A stretch of DNA of 64,000 nucleotides from Streptococcus sp. Marseille-Q6470 (GTDB taxonomy: Bacteria; Bacillota; Bacilli; Lactobacillales; Streptococcaceae): positions 1,298,501 through 1,362,500 of the forward strand of contig NZ_OX336385.1 of the NCBI RefSeq assembly GCF_946902905.1, given 5' to 3'. Below the pieces are notes generated by a model, which was not told the origin of the DNA, did not search any database, and saw only the letters and a program-made list of their open reading frames with translations. Every line of letters begins with the position of its first letter. Within the stretch, counting starts at the first letter, position 1. Positions 9,319 through 18,674 of the stretch are shown here, piece by piece. Both the position numbers and the translations under genes were made by a program.

Positions 9319-10599
9319 ATGAAATTACAAAAACCAAAAGGAACGCAGGACATTTTACCTGCAGAGTCTGCCAAATGGCAGTACGTTGAAGGCTTTGCGC
9401 GTGAAATTTTCAAACGCTACAACTATGCAGAAGTACGTACCCCTATTTTTGAGCATTACGAAGTCATCAGTCGTTCCGTTGGGGACACAACTGATATCGT
9501 AACAAAGGAAATGTACGATTTTTACGACAAGGGCGACCGTCATATCACTCTACGTCCAGAAGGGACTGCGCCAGTTGTCCGTTCTTATGTGGAAAATAAA
9601 CTCTTCGCACCAGAAGTTCAAAAACCAAGCAAGTTCTACTACATGGGCCCAATGTTCCGCTATGAGCGTCCACAAGCAGGTCGATTGCGCCAATTCCACC
9701 AGATTGGTGTGGAGTGCTTTGGCTCTAGTAATCCTGCTACCGATGTAGAAACAATTGCGATGGCAGCCCACTTTTTGAAAGCAATCGGGATTCAAGGTGT
9801 CAAACTACACCTCAACACTCTTGGAAATCCTGAAAGCCGTACGGCCTATCGTCAAGCCTTGATTGATTACTTAACACCACTCAAAGATAGTTTGTCTAAG
9901 GATAGTCAGCGTCGTTTGGAGGAAAATCCTCTTCGTGTTTTGGACTCGAAGGAAAAAGAAGACAAGGTGGTAGTGGAGAATGCACCATCTATCTTGGATT
10001 ACCTAGATGAAGAAAGCCAAGCTCACTTTGATGCTGTTCGTCAGATGTTGGAAAGCCTTGGAGTAGACTACATCATCGATACCAATATGGTACGTGGTCT
10101 GGACTATTACAACCATACGATTTTTGAGTTTATCACAGAAATCGAGGGCAATGATTTGACAGTCTGTGCAGGTGGTCGCTACGATGGCTTAGTTGCCTAC
10201 TTCGGTGGTCCTGAAACTGCTGGATTTGGTTTTGGACTTGGTGTCGAGCGCCTGCTTCTCATCCTTGAAAAGCAAGGTGTAGCTCTCCCTATCGAAAACG
10301 CTCTAGATGTCTATATTGCGGTTCTAGGGGAGGGAGCTAATCTCAAGGCCTTGGAATTGGTACAAGCTCTTCGTCAGCAAGGTTTCAAAGCAGAACGTGA
10401 TTACCTCAACCGCAAGCTAAAAGCTCAATTTAAGTCAGCCGATGTCTTTGCGGCTAAAACTCTTATCACTCTCGGAGAGAGCGAAGTTGAAAGCGGACAA
10501 GTGAAAGTTAAGAACAATCAAACTCGAGAAGAAGTAGAAGTTTCGCTTGATGCTATCAGTCAAAATTACTCAGAAATCTTTAAAAAACTAGGCTTTTAA
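9319..10599 (+). CDS. hisS: Histidyl-tRNA synthetase
   Basis: This is a 426-residue class II synthetase that charges tRNA-His. Family signatures are PKGTQDILP at the N-terminus, motif 2 [17 protein letters not shown], the histidine-specific [10 protein letters not shown] and GGRYDGL, motif 3 [13 protein letters not shown], and a C-terminal anticodon-binding domain. The length is normal. AGAAAGAGGA precedes the ATG. I see no T-box leader, so it appears to be expressed from a simple promoter. Confidence 0.97.
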   Translation: MKLQKPKGTQDILPAESAKWQYVEGFAREIFKRYNYAEVRTPIFEHYEVISRSVGDTTDIVTKEMYDFYDKGDRHITLRPEGTAPVVRSYVENKLFAPEVQKPSKFYYMGPMFRYERPQAGRLRQFHQIGVECFGSSNPATDVETIAMAAHFLKAIGIQGVKLHLNTLGNPESRTAYRQALIDYLTPLKDSLSKDSQRRLEENPLRVLDSKEKEDKVVVENAPSILDYLDEESQAHFDAVRQMLESLGVDYIIDTNMVRGLDYYNHTIFEFITEIEGNDLTVCAGGRYDGLVAYFGGPETAGFGFGLGVERLLLILEKQGVALPIENALDVYIAVLGEGANLKALELVQALRQQGFKAERDYLNRKLKAQFKSADVFAAKTLITLGESEVESGQVKVKNNQTREEVEVSLDAISQNYSEIFKKLGF

Positions 10600-10612
10600 T
10601 AGTTATATAATG

Positions 10613-10639
10613 AACCAGGAATTTATTCCTGGTTTTTTT
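10613..10639 (+). terminator. Terminator of hisS
   Basis: AACCAGGAA and TTCCTGGTT pair around a TTTA loop and are followed by a T tract. Confidence 0.9.
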
Positions 10640-10739
10640 ACTTTATATTAAAAAGACGACTATTGAGGTCTCTTTTTGTATAAAAGGATGAGAAAAACTG
10701 AACGTTTTTGGAAGGACAAGTGGAATATTATAAAATCAC

Positions 10740-10768
10740 TTGTAAACGAATTCAAAAAATGCTATGAT
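10740..10768 (+). promoter_or_regulatory. Promoter of the adhesin gene
   Basis: TTGTAA (10740) and TATGAT (10763) are separated by 17 bases, with a TGC extension before the -10. It lies 28 bases upstream of the chosen start. Confidence 0.7.
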
Positions 10769-10796
10769 ATATTTGATTAATAAAAAGGAGTTAACC

Positions 10797-12350
10797 ATGA
10801 ATCATTTTAAAAAGAACGCGATACGTATGTTTGCCTTTTTAGGTGTAATTGTGTTATCTTTGACAGTACTGACGACAGTATTTGCGGCTAATGTTACAGA
10901 CTATACAAATAAAACAACAATCACTGTTGATGGTCAACCACTGACAGATGAAACTCAAATCAGTACAGGTAAAGTTTTGGAAGCGACCAATACCATTTCT
11001 TTCCCTGACACTCAACAAATTAACGAAGGCGATATACTGGTGCTTGACCTTCCTAAAGAGTTGGGTTTGATTACGAAACTAGAGTTCCCAATTACACATA
11101 GTAGTGGTGAAGTGATTGGAAATGCAGTGACAGATCCAAGTACTCAAAAAGTAACGATTACTTTTACAGATTATTTCTCTAAGAATTACAAAGATAAGGT
11201 AATGTCTTTAAAATATTCTGTTCGTCCAAACGTAACGAACTTACCAGAAACAGGTAAATATACATTCCAATTCGGTACAGAAAACTATACACTTAATTAC
11301 AATAAAACAGACGGTGAAGCTGGTGACTATGAAATGAAATATGGTTACCAAGATTCAGAAAATCCTAACCGAATCAAGTGGCGTATTGTTTTGAATGCTG
11401 TTCAGGACAAATTGAACAACATGGTCATTAAAGATGACTTTAGCGATAGTGGACAAGTCTTGGTGGAAAGCTCTTTCCGTGCAGTTCGTTATGCAACGCA
11501 ACCAGAGAAAATTCCAAATGAAGCAGCACTTCTTAAACTAGAACCAATCGATAACTTTAGCAAAAAAGCTGAATTTACTCGAAATGCAGATGGTAAAATC
11601 ACAGGATTCACCATTAACTTTGGTGATAACTGGAACTGGGCAATGTACATTGAGTACACAACAGAATTGACTTCACCACTTCCAGAAGGTACTAAAGTTG
11701 CCAATGTTTTGGAATGGTCAGCAAGCAACTTCCAAAAATCTCGTTCAGTCAGTGCATTGACGCGTTTAGAAACAGCTTCAGGTGAGGGTAGTGGAGATAA
11801 GACAACCACCACAACTACAACCACCACCACAACAACCGAAGCGCCAACGACGACTACAACAACGACGACAGAAGCGCCAACGACCACTTCGACCACCACA
11901 ACAACCGAAGAGTCAACGACCACTTCGACCACCACAACAACCGAAGAGTCAACGACCACTTCGACCACCACAACAACCGAAGAGTCAACGACCACTTCGA
12001 CCACTACAACAACAGAAGGGCCAACGACTACTTCAACTACAACGACAGAAGCACCAACGACTACTTCGACTACAACAACAACCGAAGCGCCAACGACTAC
12101 TTCAACTACAACGACAGAAGCACCAACGACTACTTCGACTACAACAACAGAAGGGCCAACGACCGCTTCAACCACAACTTCGACAACGACAACTACAACC
12201 TCAAAACCAGATGTTCCAGGAACGACGACTACAGAGGAAAAACCAAAACTTCCTAAAACTGGAGAAGCCGTAGGAACTGGCTTGGTATTTGCAGGAATCG
12301 TCATCTTATCAGGCACAGTTGTATTGAAACGTAAATATTCTAATAAGTAA
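10797..12350 (+). CDS. Collagen-binding-type LPXTG adhesin with Thr-rich stalk
   Basis: This is a 517-residue cell-wall-anchored protein. It has a signal peptide (about residues 1-32, ending VFAA), two Ig-like domains of the MSCRAMM/collagen-binding adhesin type (about 33-335, with KITGFTINFGDNWNWAMYIEYTT), a threonine-rich stalk of ten E(A/E/G)(P/S)TTT units, and LPKTG with a hydrophobic segment and KRKYSNK. The ATG at 10797 is preferred over one 11 codons upstream because AAGGAG lies 6 bases before it and it begins the signal peptide. It likely binds a host or microbial surface ligand, unidentified here. The low-complexity stalk could be a target for glycosylation. Confidence 0.88.
   Translation: MNHFKKNAIRMFAFLGVIVLSLTVLTTVFAANVTDYTNKTTITVDGQPLTDETQISTGKVLEATNTISFPDTQQINEGDILVLDLPKELGLITKLEFPITHSSGEVIGNAVTDPSTQKVTITFTDYFSKNYKDKVMSLKYSVRPNVTNLPETGKYTFQFGTENYTLNYNKTDGEAGDYEMKYGYQDSENPNRIKWRIVLNAVQDKLNNMVIKDDFSDSGQVLVESSFRAVRYATQPEKIPNEAALLKLEPIDNFSKKAEFTRNADGKITGFTINFGDNWNWAMYIEYTTELTSPLPEGTKVANVLEWSASNFQKSRSVSALTRLETASGEGSGDKTTTTTTTTTTTTEAPTTTTTTTTEAPTTTSTTTTTEESTTTSTTTTTEESTTTSTTTTTEESTTTSTTTTTEGPTTTSTTTTEAPTTTSTTTTTEAPTTTSTTTTEAPTTTSTTTTEGPTTASTTTSTTTTTTSKPDVPGTTTTEEKPKLPKTGEAVGTGLVFAGIVILSGTVVLKRKYSNK
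11821..12200 (+). repeat. Intragenic tandem repeats encoding a Thr-rich stalk
   Basis: Ten 33- or 36-base units encode variants of EAPTTTSTTTT and EESTTTSTTTTT. Three consecutive 36-base units starting at 11880, 11916 and 11952 are almost identical in DNA. This points to recent duplication and likely length variation by slippage or recombination. Confidence 0.92.
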
Positions 12351-12371
12351 TAGTTGAGTTTCTTTAGATAG

Positions 12372-12398
12372 GGGAGAGCATGGCTCTCTCCCTTTTTT
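12372..12398 (+). terminator. Terminator of the adhesin gene
   Basis: GGGAGAG pairs with CTCTCCC around CATGGCT and is followed by six T. It separates the adhesin from the glycosyltransferase gene. Confidence 0.85.
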
Positions 12399-12426
12399 AA
12401 AAAAGTAGATATTATGGAGTATTTAG

Positions 12427-13386
12427 ATGAAACTATCAATTCTTATCACTCTTTTAAATGAAGAATTAGTTCTCGCTCAAACACATAAAGCCATCTCTGA
12501 GCAGTTAGAGAGTATGATTTTATCGGAAGAACTATCTGACTACGAAATTCTCTATGTGGATGACGGCAGTAGCGATAGCACACTAGAATTAATCGATGCT
12601 ATTGCCAATGAAAACCCACGGGTCAAGTATATCAGCTTTAGTAGAAACTTTGGACGCGAGAGTGGAATTCTTGCTGGTTTTAAGTATGCGACTGGTGATG
12701 CAGTTATGGTGATGGATGGTGATTTGCAACATCCGCCCTACCTTATCCCTCTCTTTGTAGAAGCTTATAAAGAAGGATATGACATTGTCAGCGGTCAGAG
12801 AACTCGAGAAGGGGAGTCATTTGTAGGAAGCTTCTTTGCTCGTAGTTTTTATAAATTCTCAAACCACTCTATGGACGTCAAATTGACAGACGGGAAATCT
12901 GAATTACGACTTCTCAGCAAGAGAGCTGTGGATGTGTTTGTTTCGCTGCCTGAGTACAACCGATTTAACAAAGGGCTTTATGAGTGGATCGGTTTTAAAG
13001 AGAAGGTTATCCCTTATAAAAACGAAGTTCGTAAAGCAGGAAAAAGCAAATTCGGCTTTAAGAAGTCTATGAACTATGCTTTCCAGGGGATTATCTCATT
13101 TAATGATCGCCCTCTTAGAATTTGTATTCAATTTGGATTTGTCAGTATGGCTCTGTCTCTTCTCTATATTGTTTATGAATTTTGTAAATTTATCTTCTCT
13201 TCCGACTATACGAGTGGTTATTTCACGACAATAGCGGCGATTATCTTGTTTAGCAGTGTGCAACTGATTTTCATCGGTGTGCTTGGAGAGTATATCGGGA
13301 AGATTTACTACGAGGTGAAGCAACGTCCTCACTTTATTATTGCGAAAAGTAATATTGACCAAGCTGAAAAAGACAAGATTGGTTAA
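12427..13386 (+). CDS. GT2 glycosyltransferase, GtrB/CsbB (undecaprenyl-phosphate glycosyltransferase) type
   Basis: This 319-residue protein has a cytoplasmic GT-A domain: LITLLNEE at the start, YVDDGSSDST, the metal-binding MDGDLQHPP, and GKSKFGFKKS near the membrane. Two C-terminal membrane helices follow. The family moves a sugar from a nucleotide donor onto undecaprenyl phosphate at the inner face of the membrane. GGAG precedes the ATG. The next gene, 22 bases on, encodes a YfhO protein. The same pairing (CsbB-YfhO) decorates lipoteichoic acid in Bacillus. The sugar and acceptor are unknown here. Confidence 0.87.
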   Translation: MKLSILITLLNEELVLAQTHKAISEQLESMILSEELSDYEILYVDDGSSDSTLELIDAIANENPRVKYISFSRNFGRESGILAGFKYATGDAVMVMDGDLQHPPYLIPLFVEAYKEGYDIVSGQRTREGESFVGSFFARSFYKFSNHSMDVKLTDGKSELRLLSKRAVDVFVSLPEYNRFNKGLYEWIGFKEKVIPYKNEVRKAGKSKFGFKKSMNYAFQGIISFNDRPLRICIQFGFVSMALSLLYIVYEFCKFIFSSDYTSGYFTTIAAIILFSSVQLIFIGVLGEYIGKIYYEVKQRPHFIIAKSNIDQAEKDKIG

Positions 13387-13408
13387 GATGACATAGGAGA
13401 AATCAATC

Positions 13409-16372
13409 ATGAATAAGTGGTTAATGCAATTGCAAGAGTTGAAGGGAAAACACCCTAAAGCCTTGCTTTATACGATGAGTGCCTTACTACCGATGACCAT
13501 CATGTTGGTTGTTTGGTTCTTTATGGGTAGCTATCCCTTTGGGAACAAAAGTCTGATGGCAGTTGACTTTGGTCAGCAGTATATCAGCTTTTTTGGCTTG
13601 CTTAAAAATGCGGTACTTACAGGTGATTTGAGTAGCCTGACTTATTCCTTTACCAAATCGCTCGGTGGAGACATGATAGGGGTTTTAGGCTATTACTTGA
13701 TGAGCCCTTTTAATATTTTTTATATTCTTATCCCTTTCAAACACTATGGTTTAGCAGTATTTCTGACTATTTGGCTCAGATATGGAGCCATCGGCCTTTC
13801 TTTCTCTCACTTCCTTATCAAGCGTTATAAGGGAGCAGAGTCACGTTTGTGGTTAGTACCCTTATTTTCAACAGCCTATGCTCTTTCGGGGATGCTCGTT
13901 TCCTATCAGATGAACGTTATTTTCTATGACGCGATGATTATGTTACCGCTCGTCATCGTTTATCTGGAAGAGCTCTTGGATGGTGGAAGACCCTATCGTT
14001 ACGCTTTTATTCTAGGGCTAACAGTCTTTCTACAGTTCTATATGGGCTATATGATTTCGATTTTTATCGTCCTATACTCTTGCTATTATAGTTCACCACG
14101 CCTCTCTATTCAGGGAACTCTGAAACAGAAGCTGAAATACTTCTTGAGTCCTCTGGTAAAAACATTTGCCTTTTCTGTCATTGGAGTCGCTACGGCTTCG
14201 GTATTGATTGTGCCGGTCTTTTATAATCTCCTTGAGAGTAAGGGGCAGGTTGGAGATGCCATGAAGTTCTCCTTCGCCTTTCAGATCAATCCCGTAGATA
14301 TCTTATCGAAGTTGGCTATCGGTGGCTTTGATACTGCTTCAGGCTGGTCAGCTGGGCCGAATCTTCCAAATATCTACATCGGTGCTTTAGGATTTTTAGG
14401 TTTTATCCTTTACTTCACATCGAAACAGGTAGCCAAGGAAAAACGTTGGGCTGCAGGTGCGGTCACCCTTGTCTTCTTCATTTCCTTTGTCAATGAATTT
14501 GTAAGTAAAATCTGGCATATGGGGCAAAATCCAGCTGGATTCTTCTTCCGTTTCTCATGGCTTTTCTCTTTCTTTATGCTCGTTTTAGCCTATCAGGTAG
14601 TTAAGGGACAAGTAGAAATTTCTCGCAGAGGGAAGTTGCTTTCAGCTGTGTTACTAGTTTTATCAGCAATTTATCTCTATACAAAGAAATTCACCTATCT
14701 TCCAAAAACACAGCCAGAAGCATTGACTCAATTTCTAACAAAGAATGTTATTGTATTTTGGATTTTACTATTAGCTATCACTGCAGCTTGCTCTTATCTC
14801 TATTGGAGTCGTTCTCGTAAAGATCCTAAAGTGAAAAAAATGGTGCTATTGATAGCTGGGGCTGTCGTCCTTCTTTTAGGCATTCTTCTCCAAACAGGTT
14901 ATCTCTTATCTCAGGTTGTATTAACCTTGTTGGTTTACTTGGCGGTTATCTTCTTACTGCGCTCAAGAATGACAAGATTAGCCATTCTTGCCTTATCTAC
15001 CCTAACAATCTTTGAGTTGGGTTGCAACGCTTATCTATCTCAAGCAACCTTTGGGTATGCGGATGTAGATAAGTTTGTAGATGCAACGGTATCTGTAAAA
15101 CAAGTGACAGATGATGTTCAGAAACAAGCAGACCAACCATTCTATCGAATCGCCTCCACCTTTGCCTATTCAAAAACAGTGCCATCGCTTGTTTCCTACC
15201 CAGGTTTAAGTACCTTTAGTTCTAGCTTAGAGCGTACGACCATGGATCAATTCGCCTACATGGGTGATCAAGGGATTAATGCGGCGACAGAGTATGAAAA
15301 TGGGACCCTGTTAACCGATGCCCTATACGGTGTTCGCTACTATATGGATGTCAAGGATCTGGATCCTACAGAGAAAGAAGCTCATCCTGAGAGAATGTAT
15401 TTCACTCGTTTTGCAAGTCGTTTTGATATGCAACGTTATTTCACGCGTAAGGTATATGAAGATGAGCGTTATATTGTGTACGAAAACCCAAATTCTTTCC
15501 CATTAGCTTATGGAACAAATGATTTGGTAAGAAATATCAACTTCGGTAAAAACAACGCTATTCAAAATCAAAATATCATTCTCAACTCTATGGAAGGTGC
15601 GAAAAAAGACGAAGAAAATTATCTCGATTATTTCAAGCCCCTAGCCTATGGAGATGTCGAAACAGAAAATCTTACTGAGGAAAATGTCGACAAAGAAAAA
15701 GGAACCGCAATTTACAAGCGGGTGGACTCTTCTAAGGATGCAGTGGTTCGCTACCGAATTACTCCGCGAACAGACTTGACTTATTACTTCTTCGTACCTG
15801 CAGGTCTAAATACAGAGAAAGATTATTCCGTCCTTCTGAACGGCAAGTGGTTTACTCATTCTAAGAGAAATACGCAACGTCAACTCTGGCAAATTGCAGA
15901 CAAGGCGGAGAATCAAGAATCTGTGCTTGAGTTCCGCTTTAAAACAGATAAGGTTGACCTTTCAAATGCAGGTGTTTATCGTGCAGAAATCAGTCAAATT
16001 CAAAGTGCTTTAGAAAAACGGAAGGAACAAGGTCTACAAGTTGAGAAATTCTCGAATACTCATATCGTCGGTTCAGTGAATATTACTGATGACAGTAAAT
16101 ACATGATGACCTCTATCCCTTATAGTGAGGGTTGGAAGGTGAAAGTAGATGGCAAGGATGTCCCTGTGACAAAAGCATGGAACAGCTTTATTTCCTTCCC
16201 GATTACTTCCGGACAACACAAAGTAGAATTTGTCTTCTCCCAAAAAGGAAGGTTTACAGGTGCTGTATTGACTCTCATCAGTCTAACAACGCTTTATATC
16301 GTCAGAAGAGATTACAAGAAGGATGATAAAAACCAGCTGAAAGAAAATCAAAACGCTCCATCAGCTGAGTAA
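13409..16372 (+). CDS. YfhO family membrane glycosyltransferase
   Basis: This is a 987-residue polytopic protein. About a dozen membrane helices fill the first 560 residues, followed by a large extracellular domain (about 560-950) and a final helix near residue 960. YfhO proteins are GT-C-like enzymes that take sugar from a lipid carrier on the outer face and transfer it to a cell-wall polymer such as teichoic acid. VDFGQQYISFFG near residue 50 and the early aspartates resemble the presumed catalytic loop. It forms a two-gene unit with the GT2 enzyme upstream. AGGAG precedes the ATG. Confidence 0.87.
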   Translation: MNKWLMQLQELKGKHPKALLYTMSALLPMTIMLVVWFFMGSYPFGNKSLMAVDFGQQYISFFGLLKNAVLTGDLSSLTYSFTKSLGGDMIGVLGYYLMSPFNIFYILIPFKHYGLAVFLTIWLRYGAIGLSFSHFLIKRYKGAESRLWLVPLFSTAYALSGMLVSYQMNVIFYDAMIMLPLVIVYLEELLDGGRPYRYAFILGLTVFLQFYMGYMISIFIVLYSCYYSSPRLSIQGTLKQKLKYFLSPLVKTFAFSVIGVATASVLIVPVFYNLLESKGQVGDAMKFSFAFQINPVDILSKLAIGGFDTASGWSAGPNLPNIYIGALGFLGFILYFTSKQVAKEKRWAAGAVTLVFFISFVNEFVSKIWHMGQNPAGFFFRFSWLFSFFMLVLAYQVVKGQVEISRRGKLLSAVLLVLSAIYLYTKKFTYLPKTQPEALTQFLTKNVIVFWILLLAITAACSYLYWSRSRKDPKVKKMVLLIAGAVVLLLGILLQTGYLLSQVVLTLLVYLAVIFLLRSRMTRLAILALSTLTIFELGCNAYLSQATFGYADVDKFVDATVSVKQVTDDVQKQADQPFYRIASTFAYSKTVPSLVSYPGLSTFSSSLERTTMDQFAYMGDQGINAATEYENGTLLTDALYGVRYYMDVKDLDPTEKEAHPERMYFTRFASRFDMQRYFTRKVYEDERYIVYENPNSFPLAYGTNDLVRNINFGKNNAIQNQNIILNSMEGAKKDEENYLDYFKPLAYGDVETENLTEENVDKEKGTAIYKRVDSSKDAVVRYRITPRTDLTYYFFVPAGLNTEKDYSVLLNGKWFTHSKRNTQRQLWQIADKAENQESVLEFRFKTDKVDLSNAGVYRAEISQIQSALEKRKEQGLQVEKFSNTHIVGSVNITDDSKYMMTSIPYSEGWKVKVDGKDVPVTKAWNSFISFPITSGQHKVEFVFSQKGRFTGAVLTLISLTTLYIVRRDYKKDDKNQLKENQNAPSAE

Positions 16373-16399
16373 GCAATTTTTTATCAACTATAAAAAAAT

Positions 16400-16432
16400 A
16401 CGGTCAGGATACCATTCCTGACCGTTTTCTTT
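16400..16432 (+). terminator. Terminator of the GT2-yfhO unit
   Basis: ACGGTCAGGA and TCCTGACCGT form a perfect 10-base-pair stem with a TACCAT loop and a T-rich tail. Confidence 0.92.
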
Positions 16433-16457
16433 TACAAAATGACAAAAATCTTAAACT

Positions 16458-16502
16458 TTTTTGACAAATATGCTTGTCAAAAATAAAAAGATGTGTTACA
16501 AT
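16458..16502 (+). promoter_or_regulatory. Promoter and inverted-repeat operator of the HTH-led operon
   Basis: The -35 TTGTCA (16474), a 17-base spacer and TACAAT (16497) with a TGT extension form a good promoter. The -35 sits in the right arm of a 10-base inverted repeat, TTTTTGACAA (16458) and TTGTCAAAAA (16474), spaced by six bases. This is a likely operator for the small HTH protein encoded next, implying autoregulation. Confidence 0.7.
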
Positions 16503-16535
16503 GAAATCAAGATAAGAACAAAGGAGAAAAAAGAC

Positions 16536-16739
16536 ATGCTAAAAAATCGTCTAAAAGAGCTTCGGGCTCGCGATGGCCTGAATCAAACAGAGCTGGCCAA
16601 ACTAGCTGGCGTGTCCAGGCAAACCATCAGCTTGCTTGAGCGAGATGAGTATACCCCATCCATCGTCATTGCCCTGAAGATTGCTCAGATATTCAATGAG
16701 CCAGTCGAGTCAGTCTTTCGCTTAGAGGAGGATGAGTGA
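16536..16739 (+). CDS. Small XRE-family HTH regulator
   Basis: This 67-residue protein is almost entirely a helix-turn-helix: LKELRARDGLNQTELAKLAG, then VSRQTISLLERDEYTPS. The frame is open 25 codons further upstream, but AAAGGAGAAAA before the ATG at 16536 and the promoter at 16474-16502 fix the start. It leads a tight run of five small membrane proteins. Stand-alone regulators of this size commonly control the membrane or transport genes directly behind them. Confidence 0.9.
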   Translation: MLKNRLKELRARDGLNQTELAKLAGVSRQTISLLERDEYTPSIVIALKIAQIFNEPVESVFRLEEDE

Positions 16740-16942
16740 TGAACAAGTATAAAGTGATTTATTATCTATCTATAGTTGTGTTTATCGTAAATCTTTTGGC
16801 TATGATTGGAAGCCTATTTGGTTGGTTTTCTATCGTCGAAAGTAAATATCTCTTCTGGATTAACATAGTTTTACTATTAGTCTTTAGATGGGTAGAGAGA
16901 AAGATAAAGTTTAAAGAAATCGTAAAAGGAGAAAAGTTATGA
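16739..16942 (+). CDS. Small two-helix membrane protein
   Basis: This 67-residue protein has two predicted membrane helices (about residues 8-28 and 36-52) and a basic tail. I do not recognise the family. The ATG at 16739 overlaps the stop of the HTH gene by one base (TGATG), and GAGGAGG sits seven bases upstream. A GTG one codon earlier is a weaker alternative. Its end overlaps the PspC gene by four bases, so translation is coupled on both sides. Confidence 0.8.
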   Translation: MNKYKVIYYLSIVVFIVNLLAMIGSLFGWFSIVESKYLFWINIVLLLVFRWVERKIKFKEIVKGEKL

Positions 16943-17289
16943 AAGAGTTTTTAGCGGGTTTTCAAGTCGATACTGAGAACAAAGAACTTGCCGGTGTTTG
17001 TGCAGGTTTAGGAAATTATTTTAACATTCAAGCCGACATTGTTCGTTTGGTGACAGTCTTCTTGTTTCTCTCTTCGACGGAGATTGGGATTATAACAGTT
17101 ACAGCCTATGCTTATCTAGCAGGTTGGCTTGGCAATGAACCCTTGGGATATGGAGCGAAGAAAGCAAGAAACCAAGCTGTTCTCGTACTTGTTGTTTGTT
17201 TGCTTTTGGTAACGCTTGGAGCAGATGGCCTGACAGCTATTTTTGAATCAGGTAAAGCCTTTGGTCAATGGTTGTCTGGCTTGTTTTAG
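16939..17289 (+). CDS. PspC domain membrane protein
   Basis: This 116-residue protein has an N-terminal PspC domain (KELAGVCAGLGNYFNIQADIVRLVTV) with a membrane hairpin. A second hydrophobic segment is near residues 78-95. PspC proteins of the phage-shock type sense or buffer membrane stress. No pspA homologue is adjacent. The ATG overlaps the preceding stop (ATGA) and is preceded by AAAAGGAGAAAAG. Its place in an HTH-led membrane operon supports an envelope-related role. Confidence 0.87.
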   Translation: MKEFLAGFQVDTENKELAGVCAGLGNYFNIQADIVRLVTVFLFLSSTEIGIITVTAYAYLAGWLGNEPLGYGAKKARNQAVLVLVVCLLLVTLGADGLTAIFESGKAFGQWLSGLF

Positions 17290-17303
17290 AAAGAGGTTGA
17301 AAT

Positions 17304-18005
17304 ATGGAAAAGAAACATATCATTTTTGCACTGAAGATTTTTCTTGCAAGTGCTTTATTAGGAATATTTGCTGGTTTCCTTGATCTTAATCCTTTAGGCA
17401 TCACTCAAGCTCAAGTAGTCGTTGCATTGAAATCATTCTTTCTTGGTTTAGGGATGCTTACGGTGATTCTAACTTTTTATTTCACTAGAAAAAGCCATCA
17501 GGCCTATCAGAGTTATCAAAGAGAAGAGGAGGACGAAGAAAACGAACAAGACTATCTTGCCATGTATCGTTTCTTAGATTATGGTACAGTAGCTTGGAAT
17601 GTTTGCCAAATTAGTATGCTATCCTGCCTACTTTTAGATTTGGGAGGTTTAGGACCATCAGCAACATTCTTACTTTTGATAGTTTTAGGTATCTGGTCGG
17701 GTGTTTACTGCCTCAAAATCACCAGCAAGATTCGTAACTACAAACTTTCTATTATGGCGACTCCTAAGGAAGTTTTAGACTACCTTGACACTTATGATGA
17801 GGGAGAAAAACAGGCTGAAATGGAAGAAGCTTACTTGATCTTGTTCAAGGTTAATCAACTCCTCATTCCTGGGATCTACGTTGTCTTAGTAGTTCTATCT
17901 GTAGTATTAGGTCAAGTACAGTTAGTTGCTCTACTCGTAGCAGTTGTCATCCATATGTACACGAATGTTGCACAGTTGCGTAAAACAAAACGTTATTTCA
18001 AATAG
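17304..18005 (+). CDS. DUF3169-like membrane protein
   Basis: This 233-residue protein has about six membrane helices in three pairs. An acidic cytoplasmic loop (REEEDEENEQDY, about residue 75) follows the first pair and a charged stretch (DTYDEGEKQAEMEEAY) precedes the last. It resembles DUF3169 proteins, which often sit next to small XRE regulators in Firmicutes. No biochemical function is known to me. It starts 14 bases after the PspC gene with AGAAAGAGG before the ATG. Confidence 0.7.
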   Translation: MEKKHIIFALKIFLASALLGIFAGFLDLNPLGITQAQVVVALKSFFLGLGMLTVILTFYFTRKSHQAYQSYQREEEDEENEQDYLAMYRFLDYGTVAWNVCQISMLSCLLLDLGGLGPSATFLLLIVLGIWSGVYCLKITSKIRNYKLSIMATPKEVLDYLDTYDEGEKQAEMEEAYLILFKVNQLLIPGIYVVLVVLSVVLGQVQLVALLVAVVIHMYTNVAQLRKTKRYFK

Positions 18006-18014
18006 GAGAATCTT

Positions 18015-18656
18015 ATGAAAACACTTAAAAATATTGGTTGGTATAGCCTTACTTTCTTATCATTTATTATGGTCTATAGTTTTATTCAGGGCGTAGGTTT
18101 AGTGGCTATGAAAATGGGTGCGCCTGAATATGTTGCTGTCCCAATTTATGTCTTATTGGCAGGAATTTTCACCTTCGTTACTTACAAGTGGTATAAGACA
18201 GGAACCGTTACGATTGAAAAAACAGCCCTTAACAAATACATCTGGTTGCCTGCCTTGGTATTGGTTCTTGTCATAGCAGCACAAAATTTCTTACCAAATG
18301 ATCCATCAGTCAATCAACAGATGTTAGAACAAATGACTCATAATCAACCTCTTTTCTCTTTCTTTATGATAGTGGTCTTTGCGCCTCTTACAGAAGAATT
18401 GACCTTTAGAGGAATGTTAGCTCGCTATGTCTTTCCTCAACAAGATAACGTCAAGCAGACAGTTCTCTTTCTTCTTGTAAGCACCATCATTTTTGCACTT
18501 GTTCATTTCCCTGGGACTCCTCAACAGTTCCTGGTCTATGCTTCACTCGGCTTTAGTTTGGGACTGGCTTACATCAGCAAGGGTGGTCTGGCCTATAGTA
18601 TAGCTCTACATGCCTTGAATAATTTAATCGGATTTTTAATGATTATCATGCTATAA
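18015..18656 (+). CDS. CPBP family intramembrane metalloprotease
   Basis: This 213-residue polytopic protein is of the CPBP (CAAX protease/bacteriocin-processing, Abi) family. Signature motifs are PLTEELTFRGML (the E-E-x-x-x-R motif), FALVHFPG (catalytic-type His) and HALNN near the C-terminus. Streptococcal and lactobacillal members often act in self-immunity to bacteriocins. No bacteriocin gene is visible here, so an envelope-stress or prenyl/peptide-processing role is equally possible. GGAGAATCTT precedes the ATG, and the gene follows its neighbour by nine bases. Confidence 0.88.
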   Translation: MKTLKNIGWYSLTFLSFIMVYSFIQGVGLVAMKMGAPEYVAVPIYVLLAGIFTFVTYKWYKTGTVTIEKTALNKYIWLPALVLVLVIAAQNFLPNDPSVNQQMLEQMTHNQPLFSFFMIVVFAPLTEELTFRGMLARYVFPQQDNVKQTVLFLLVSTIIFALVHFPGTPQQFLVYASLGFSLGLAYISKGGLAYSIALHALNNLIGFLMIIML

Positions 18657-18674
18657 TAGACTCAGGAGGAAGTC

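Noticed and set aside
10641..10690. A second possible hairpin after hisS (AGAC...GTCT with A and T flanks)
   Set aside because: Only four base pairs with a long loop. The terminator at 10613 is sufficient.
11782..12273. A 163-codon plus-strand frame of Pro/Gln/Arg repeats in the adhesin gene
   Set aside because: It is a frame-shifted reading of the same repeats, with no ribosome binding site.
11489..12439. A 316-codon minus-strand frame rich in valine across the adhesin repeats
   Set aside because: It is the antisense shadow of the Thr codons (ACN read as NGT). It has no sensible start signals and no family resemblance.
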